The notes under the pieces were generated by a model. It was not told where the DNA came from and ran no database searches. It saw only the letters and a list, made by a program, of their open reading frames with translations. From Morella rubra (Eukaryota; Streptophyta; Magnoliopsida; Fagales; Myricaceae): a stretch of DNA of 64,000 nucleotides. The stretch spans positions 17,469,627 to 17,533,626 of the forward strand of contig CM025853.1 of assembly GCA_003952965.2 (NCBI GenBank), written 5' to 3'. Made by a program: the position numbers and the translations under genes. This document shows positions 57,713 to 64,000 of this stretch, one piece after another; the first letter of the stretch is position 1; each line of letters opens with the position of its first letter.

Positions 57713-60700
57713 TTACCCTTGAGAAGCTAGCACGAACGGGTCGTCTTTGTACCACTTCCGGGATGTGTTAATACTAACAAACCGACCACTTTTATCAAGA
57801 CCTAAGTTTTGAGTACTTAAGTCAAACCAGTCACATTTTAGTAAATAAACTAAATTCCCCCGCAAATAACGCAACGCATAAATATCCACGACCTGACCAT
57901 AAAAATCAACATCTTCCCCATCGTGGTCCCCCGGAACAACCACACCACTATTCTGAGTGTTACGAAACTGTTCACGAAAGACCGTGTGAAACCTAACTCC
58001 ATTCACTATACACCCAGAGTAAGAAAGTGCCCGTTGATCCGGACCGGATGCTAATGCATACAAATCATCCGACACCGAACCCGGATTTTCAATGCGCATA
58101 GTTTGAACCTAAAATAGTAAACACGTGTTAACTTTGACTGAAAAAAAAAATCACTTAAAATTAAACATATAATAGGAAAAAATTAAATAAATACCTGATT
58201 TCTAAACCATAACGGAAATTCTTCTTCATGCCTCCTATCAACATTTATTGGTGATTCCCTTCTCATCTCTTCCAAGTGCTCACTATAAAAAAAAAAAAAA
58301 GATATTTTATAATAAATTAAAATATAATGAACTGATAAGTGTTTAAGTGAGCAAATATTCTTATTTGTGCTTACTCTATATGTTGGCTGATTTTTGAACA
58401 GTTGTTGAGTACATACCACTGTGCTTTTATATTTAAATCTTCACCCCTACCAGCTCCCAGTGGTCGAACAGTTTGAGTAAACACAGAAAAATGACAACTT
58501 CGATCATCCATGTCGGCATAATTCCAGTCTTTTCTATTAAATCTCGTCTCAACCGTACTAAGATACATTGAGCAAAAAGTTAAACATTCATTTAACACAT
58601 AATTCTCTGCAATGGAGCCCTCACACCGTGCCCTGTTCTTAACGAAACGCTTCATCTTCCCCATATACCTCTCCATTGGATACATCCACCGAAATTGAAC
58701 TGGACCCCCAAGTTTCACCTCCCGAGGTAAATGAACAGCTAAATGAACCATAATAGTAAAAAATGATGGAGGGAATATACGTTCCAACTTGCAAAGAATC
58801 ATTCCGATGTCCTTCTCTAACTGATCCACAACGTTTAAATGTATTGTTCTTGAGCACAAGTCTCTGAAGAATAAACTCAACTCAGTCAACGCTGTACATA
58901 CTTCGTTTCCTAACCCGTGTATCATTGCCGGTAACAGTCGCTGCAACAAGACGTGTGAGTCGTGACTCTTCATACCCATTATTTTCCCTTCATTTATATT
59001 CACGCATCAGGATATGTTAGAGGCATATCCATCCGAAACTTAACACCCTTCAGCCATTCACAACACTTCTTACGTTCATCCTTCGTTAAAGTAAATAATG
59101 CTTGAGGCATCACCTCCTACTGACCCCGAACTTGCAAATGCAAGTCCTTTTTAATGCCCATTAATGCCAAGTCCGCCGAGCACTAGAATTGTCCTTCGTC
59201 TTACCATCGACGTTCATCAAAGTTCCTAACACATTGTCACAAATATTCTTCTCTACGTGCATGACGTCCAAATTATGTCGAAGTTTCAACTCTGACCAGT
59301 ACGGCAACTCAAAGAATATGCTGCGCTTCGTCCAACTTAACTCAATGTCAGCCCGTTTTCTCTTCTTCTGAGTCTTCCCAAATGAACATAACGGTACCGA
59401 TTCAAGTTGTTGAAGTATCTCCTCTCCAGTGACTTCTTCAGGCACTGCTCTAAACTCTTTCTTCCTGTCAAATATGTCGACATCATGCCTCCACGCATGC
59501 GTCGCGGGCAAATACCGGCGATGTCCCAAAAAATAATGTTTCCCCCCATGTTTCAACCAAAATGACGTTGTGTTCGCATTGCAATTAGGGCATGCTAACC
59601 GTCCTTTCGTACTCCAACCCGAGAGATTACCATAAGCGGGGAAGTCATTTATAGTCCAAAGCAAAGCAGCATGTAATTTAAATGAACTTGACACAGCCGC
59701 GTCGTACGTTTGCATTCCATTTTCCCACAAGTCCTTCAACTCATCTACCAATGGCTGCAAGTAGACGTCGATATCATTCCAGGACTTCTTGGACCAGGAA
59801 TAAGTAACGACAGCATAAAACTTGAATCCTTCATACATTTCCATGGCGGCAAATTGTATGGAATTAGTACCACTGGCCATATACTATATGATAAGCTCAT
59901 GTTGCCAAACGGATTGAACCCATCAGATGCCAAACCCAACCGGACGTTTCGAGATTCCCGACCAAACCATTCATACTTCTTATCGAGGTCCTTCCATACC
60001 TGAGAGTCTGCAGGATGCCTCATCACCCCATCTTCAACCACACGCTTCTCTTGGTGCCACCGCATATCCGTTGCCGTTTGCCTTGATAGAAACACTCTCT
60101 GCAACCTCGGTTTCAAGGGAAAATGTCGCAGCACTTTTTGAGGAACCTTTGATTTGCTATTCTGACTGTACTTCCACCTCGATTCCCCACACACCGGACA
60201 TTCTTCTAACTCGCTGTGCTCCTTCCAAAATAGTACACAGTCATTTAAGCACGCATGTATGTTATCGTAGCTAAATCCTAAATTCTTTTTTAACTTTCTC
60301 GCCTCATAATAAGATGTCGGAAGTGTCTCCCTCCGGCAGCGCATCTTTTATCAAACCTAACACATCTTCAAATGCCTTTACAGTCAAATTATTCTCTGAC
60401 TTCACATGAAGTAACCTAACAACGAAAGACAACTTCGAGTACTTCTTACACCCGGGATACAACTCTCGCTCAGCATCGCCCATAACTTAGTATACGCAGA
60501 AAACCCGTCTCCAGACCAGACTCGACTGTTTCAGGACCCGAAATATTTTCACCAGCGTTCTCATCAACCTTTGCTCCTGCCTCAAAATCTTCTAACATGT
60601 CTCTCATATCATCATTTATGTTTCCCTCATAGTCCTCGCTTCTAGGTTCAGGTTCTAAAGTCACTACCCAGTTAGGAACTTCTGATATCGACTCTCCGTG

Positions 60701-60921
60701 AAATACCCAATGAGTGTAACTCTGGTCAAACCCAATTATGTATAAATGATCCTCCATCTCGTCTACATGTTTGAACAACACATTCTTACATCTCTTACAT
60801 GGACATCTTATCATTCCACGACTATCTGCATAACTACGGGCAACGCTCATAAAATCCGAACACCATCACTATACTTTACACTTTTGAGTCTATCAGCCTC
60901 ATAAATCCAGCTTTTATCCAT
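57713..60921 (-). pseudogene. CACTA 2 transposase, TNPD/TNP2-like, broken
   Basis: It starts MDKSWIYEADRLKSVKY at 60921 and shifts frame near 60858 into the Cys-rich segment RGMIRCPCKRCKNVLF. The TNP2 core follows in several frames: CLNDCVLFWKEHSELEECPV, NPFGNMSLSYSIWPVVLIPY, GRLACPNCNANTTSFW and LRHNLDVMHVEKNICDNVLG. A DUF4218-type block (GGPVQFRWMYPMERYMGKMK, about 59003-58371) and a DUF4216-like exon (LVYLLKCDWFDL, about 58099-57713) end it. At least four frame changes (near 60858, 60350, 59800 and 59010) prevent a protein. Same domain order as CACTA 1, but diverged throughout. Confidence 0.87.
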
Positions 60922-62101
60922 ATTGTTCCTTCAAAGATGAAAATAAAAACAATAATACAAACAATGATGACATTCACACTCAACTCCAATTTCTTCGGGT
61001 GATAGGTCCTATCCCATTCAAGTTTACAATATCACGTACTGCATGTAATTGACCCGACTATTGTGACTGATGCTTTAGAAATTTCGACAGCATTTCCCCT
61101 CAGTCTCCAGATACACGCCTACAACATTGAGCATAAACACCCACCATTGAAGGCAAGTGTACAAGCTCAATGCTGAATGTGTATCCGAAAGACAAAAGGA
61201 GATTTGCATCGAAATTTCTAAACACATCTGTCACAATAGCAGATACAATTACGCACATTACGCATATTGTAAACTCAAACTGTCCATAACGTGGACAATT
61301 CAAGAATTACATCAATTCGTTATCCGAACTTCGTGTAATTCTTAAACGGGGTCTAAGGCTAATAAATGAATGCATGACATAACACCAACTACGTTCGGAC
61401 GTAACATAATCGTTCAAACCATACATAAACACGTTCGGACGCCTTTTGCAAAAGGTCCGAACGAAAAATATGCGTAATGTGTCCAAACACTCCCTTACAT
61501 CACACTAGACTATTTAGGAAATACCAATACGATAGCATGTGATAATAAACAACCACGTTCGAACGTTATAACAAAGAGTCCAAATGGTGTTCAATTTTTA
61601 AACGTCCCGACCGTATAAAAAGTGTTCGGACGGTTTGTTTTGTATAATACGACACCATTTGAGCTTACATTAAACAGCCCAGACGGAGACATTAACGTCT
61701 AAACGGTTTTGGACGATTTTGATATTTTTTTTTCATTTTTTAATTAACTTTATTAGCAAGTTTTAAATAACCAAAGTTAGTTAATAATGTAAATAATCTT
61801 AAGTGGATTAAGTTCTAATATCAATACTTTTTTGAATGAGTGTACCGAAATTAGAAACGTAACATTAATTAACATATTGTATTAAGTTCTAATAAATACA
61901 GATAACATAACTGAGATGACATAAATATATCAAGTATCGTCAAAACATAATATGAACAAAAACATCAAATAAAATCAATACATGTCCACAAAACATAATA
62001 TAAAAGTAAATGTCCTCAAAACATAATAAAAAAATAAACGTGACAATAAAAGTAAATAAATGTTGACTACTGCTCATCATCATCATCATCATCCGTGAGT
62101 T
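60922..62101. repeat. Right subterminal region of CACTA 2, first part
   Basis: No gene. CGTTCGGACG-type motifs cluster at 61380-61700. The rest is AT-rich, with an (ATC)n run at 62079-62092 just after the third gene's stop. Confidence 0.6.
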
Positions 62102-63288
62102 TTAGAACGTGACGACGTGACGAAGGTGCTCCTCTATCAGCACGACCCGCTCAGTCAAGGGAAAGAGCTCCGCACCGGTTGCCACGCCTTTCAGAACCTC
62201 TTTAAGCGCAGCGACCTCCTTCTTCCACCCAATGTCCATGTCGGCGACCTTCTGCTCCAAAGCCGTCAGACGACGACTGATATCACTGACCATGCAATGG
62301 GTGGGCTGCAAGACCGATTCCATCCGCTGAGACAGCTCCGTCATCATATCGTCCATCCAACTCGGCCGCTGTGCCCCAAGTCCCTGAGTCAAGCTCTGCC
62401 CAGGATCCTCCCCCTCCATTGCCTCTTAGGCTGCTCCTGTCATCTTACTCTAGCAACCCGAGCAACTTGCAGCGTTCGGCGTGTCTGGGCAATCGATTTG
62501 GAGAGCGTTGTCTTGTTGATCGACCCAAGTGGAAGCGCCCTCGGCTCGTCACCACTCTCGGGTACCATCATGGCGTGCAGGAACTGGGTCAGAAGAATCC
62601 CATGCGGCAATGAAATCATAGTCTTCAGGCCTCTGCACGAATGGACAGGTAGATGTATGATGCTATATCAACAGGTAGCCCCGTACAACTGCCAGGTACA
62701 GGAACTCGGCCCGACTATAAGACAGCTCTGTGGTGTGCTTCTTCGGGTCGATGGAGGAGCATAGGATCAGATGCATGATCCACCAAAAAGGAAGCAGCTG
62801 CCCGTGTACCATATAGGCTCCCTCCAAAATCGTTGTATCATTGCCCAGCATGGTCCGGAATACCTCGGCCTTAGTAGGCCGGCCCTCCTCGCTCATTGGC
62901 AGGTTTGGGAACGCCGTCAAATCTCTCTCGTACCCCAAGAAATTCGCCAGCTCATCGGGCGAGAATATGATCGGAACGTTACGGACAGTGACCTCCATAC
63001 TAGGCTCCTCGAGGTCCCTCGCCCGTAATATAGAGCAATAAAACTCCCGCACCATATTCTTTGATGCATAGCCGGTCCTGTGGATTAACGGAAGCCAACC
63101 TAACCCCTCCACCACCTCCAGAAGCGTCCGACCCTCAAATGTGAGATCGTTAAAGTCTGCCAACTTGATATCCCTTCGACAACAATTGAGCGAGACATAA
63201 TGATCGTTGTATGCTGCTCCACCATTAAAGTTCGAGTGGAAGATTGCTCGTCATCAGCCTGGCTACTGGTACGTGAACGCTTACTCAT
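62102..63288 (-). pseudogene. Third gene carried by CACTA 2: putative plant transposon protein domain plus coiled coil
   Basis: From 63288 the minus strand reads MSKRSRTSSQADDEQSSTRT. After a one-base shift near 63180 comes LADFNDLTFEGRTLLEVVEG, then VREFYCSIL, VRNVPIIFSPDELANFLGYE and PFWWIMHLILCSSIDPKKHT with LYLAVVRGY. After another break near 62660 a frame reads MISLPHGILLTQFLHAMMVP. A 105-codon frame (62419-62102) then gives a coiled coil (DISRRLTALEQKVADMDIGW). The order of blocks is that of the plant-specific 'putative plant transposon protein' family often found in SIRE-type retroelements. It lies between two clusters of CACTA 2 subterminal motifs, so it is cargo or an accessory gene. 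Function unknown. At least two frameshifts. Confidence 0.65.
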
Positions 63289-64000
63289 TTTTTCAGAATC
63301 TGCACAAAACAGCGTTCGCACGGTTAGAGATACGTCCGAACCAAAATAACAACGTCGAACAAATAACCGTCGGACATAGTTCGCACAGTTGAATATTCGT
63401 CCAACAAGTTCGCAATAACCGTCCGAACAGCTTTGGATATCTGTCTGAACTTCAAGCAGATAAAAAACTATTTAAATTTAACATTAAATCGTCCGGACTG
63501 CATTGAAAAAGTGTCCAGACACAATCAAAACACAAGAGTTAACACAATCAAAACGACAACGTATACCACTGAGTCCGAACGGCTAAATAACGTGTCCGGA
63601 CAACTAAAGAACGCGTCCGACGACTAAATAAAGTGTCCGGACGCTTTCTGGAGGACGACCGAGTTAACTCAGCCATGGCAGCGTCCCTCCCCCTCCCCAC
63701 ATCCCAAAAATACAACCAAAACACAAACTAATACACTTAAAACAAACCTAACACTTAACACAATCAATTTCTACGTAAAAATCAATTAAAAAACACAATG
63801 TACTATGCAAAAAATGGAATTGAAATTCTATACGTAAAAGTATAAAAAAAAATGAAATTTTTACCATTAAAATCTTGTTAAAAGTAAGCAAAATATACCT
63901 GGATGTGATTAGATCCACGAAAGAGTGATATTACGTCAAGATTTGTGAAGAAAAAACTTGAGTTTTGAGAGATTTTTTAAGGAGAAACGGTTCGGTATTT
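63289..64000. repeat. Right subterminal region of CACTA 2, second part
   Basis: CGTTCGCACGG, CGTCCGAAC and GTCCGGAC motifs cluster at 63310-63660. The remaining 340 bases are A-rich with no feature; the element terminus is not reached. Confidence 0.55.

Larger units (their letters stand above)
54794..64000 (-). mobile_element. CACTA 2, degenerate and running off the window
   Basis: The left end CACTACAAGAAAAAAGACC is preceded by CTT. On the minus strand it has a TNPA-like gene (55625-57250), a broken TNPD-like gene (57713-60921) and a third gene (62102-63288). Subterminal motifs of the type CGTTCGGACG and GCGTGCGCACG lie at 54930-55450 on the left and at 61380-61700 and 63310-63660 on the right. 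No right terminus (TTCTTGTAGTG) was found before 64000. The subterminal motif differs wholly from that of CACTA 1, so this is a distinct subfamily. Confidence 0.82.

Noticed and set aside
62117..62764. 215-codon plus-strand open frame
   Set aside because: Antisense shadow of the CACTA 2 third gene, whose minus-strand blocks match a known family.

Overview
This window is nuclear DNA from a flowering plant, most likely a eudicot. The evidence is short exons with GT/AG introns, an AT-rich background, and plant-specific transposon families: SIRE-type Copia, Ty3 gag, L1-type LINE with DUF4283, and CACTA with TNP2 and Transposase_24. The species cannot be named from the sequence. No rRNA, tRNA, CRISPR array or bacterial-style operon was seen.

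Only three pieces of ordinary host genes are recognisable. They are the last three exons of an HD-domain phosphohydrolase of the YedJ family (726-1699, +), the last two exons of a GatA-type amidotransferase A subunit (32102-33026, -), and a broken cyclic-nucleotide-gated channel tail (52462-53350, -). Nearly everything else is transposon sequence, much of it nested, with several insertion borders that can be read to the base.

Layout. 1-1.7 kb: HD gene tail. 1.74-5.9 kb: a block whose outer parts recur at 33.8-38.4 kb; it holds a higher-order tandem repeat and a foldback MITE split by a solo LTR (TSD CATTG). 6.4-21.5 kb: a long-armed inverted-repeat element. Its left arm is split by a complete 10.8-kb SIRE/Maximus-like Copia element (6639-17483, -, TSD GTTTG). 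Its interior carries a truncated Ty3 element, which is itself split by a solo LTR (19422-20960, TSD GCGTG). 22.1-30.9 kb: an L1-like LINE (-) split by a solo LTR (25124-26325, TSD GATCT), a MITE and a hAT-like fragment. 32-43 kb: GatA tail, another solo LTR (34968-36221), MITEs, a hAT transposase remnant and a Copia gag remnant. 43631-52258: a nearly complete CACTA element with target duplication CAT, an open transposase gene and a frameshifted second gene. 53.7 kb to beyond the window end: a second, degenerate CACTA element of a different subfamily. Its left terminus is duplicated in tandem, and it carries a third gene as cargo.

How the parts relate. The SIRE-like element has gag-protease-integrase-RT-RNase H, followed by a long extra 3' region. 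That region encodes an LPYG-containing domain that resembles the 'putative plant transposon protein' family, followed by a coiled coil. The third gene in the second CACTA element (62102-63288, -) has the same order: N-terminal block, LP(H/Y)G segment, coiled coil. One accessory module riding in a class I and a class II element within 55 kb is the most interesting observation here. Family assignments rest on reading translated sequence and remembered family motifs; no database search was run.
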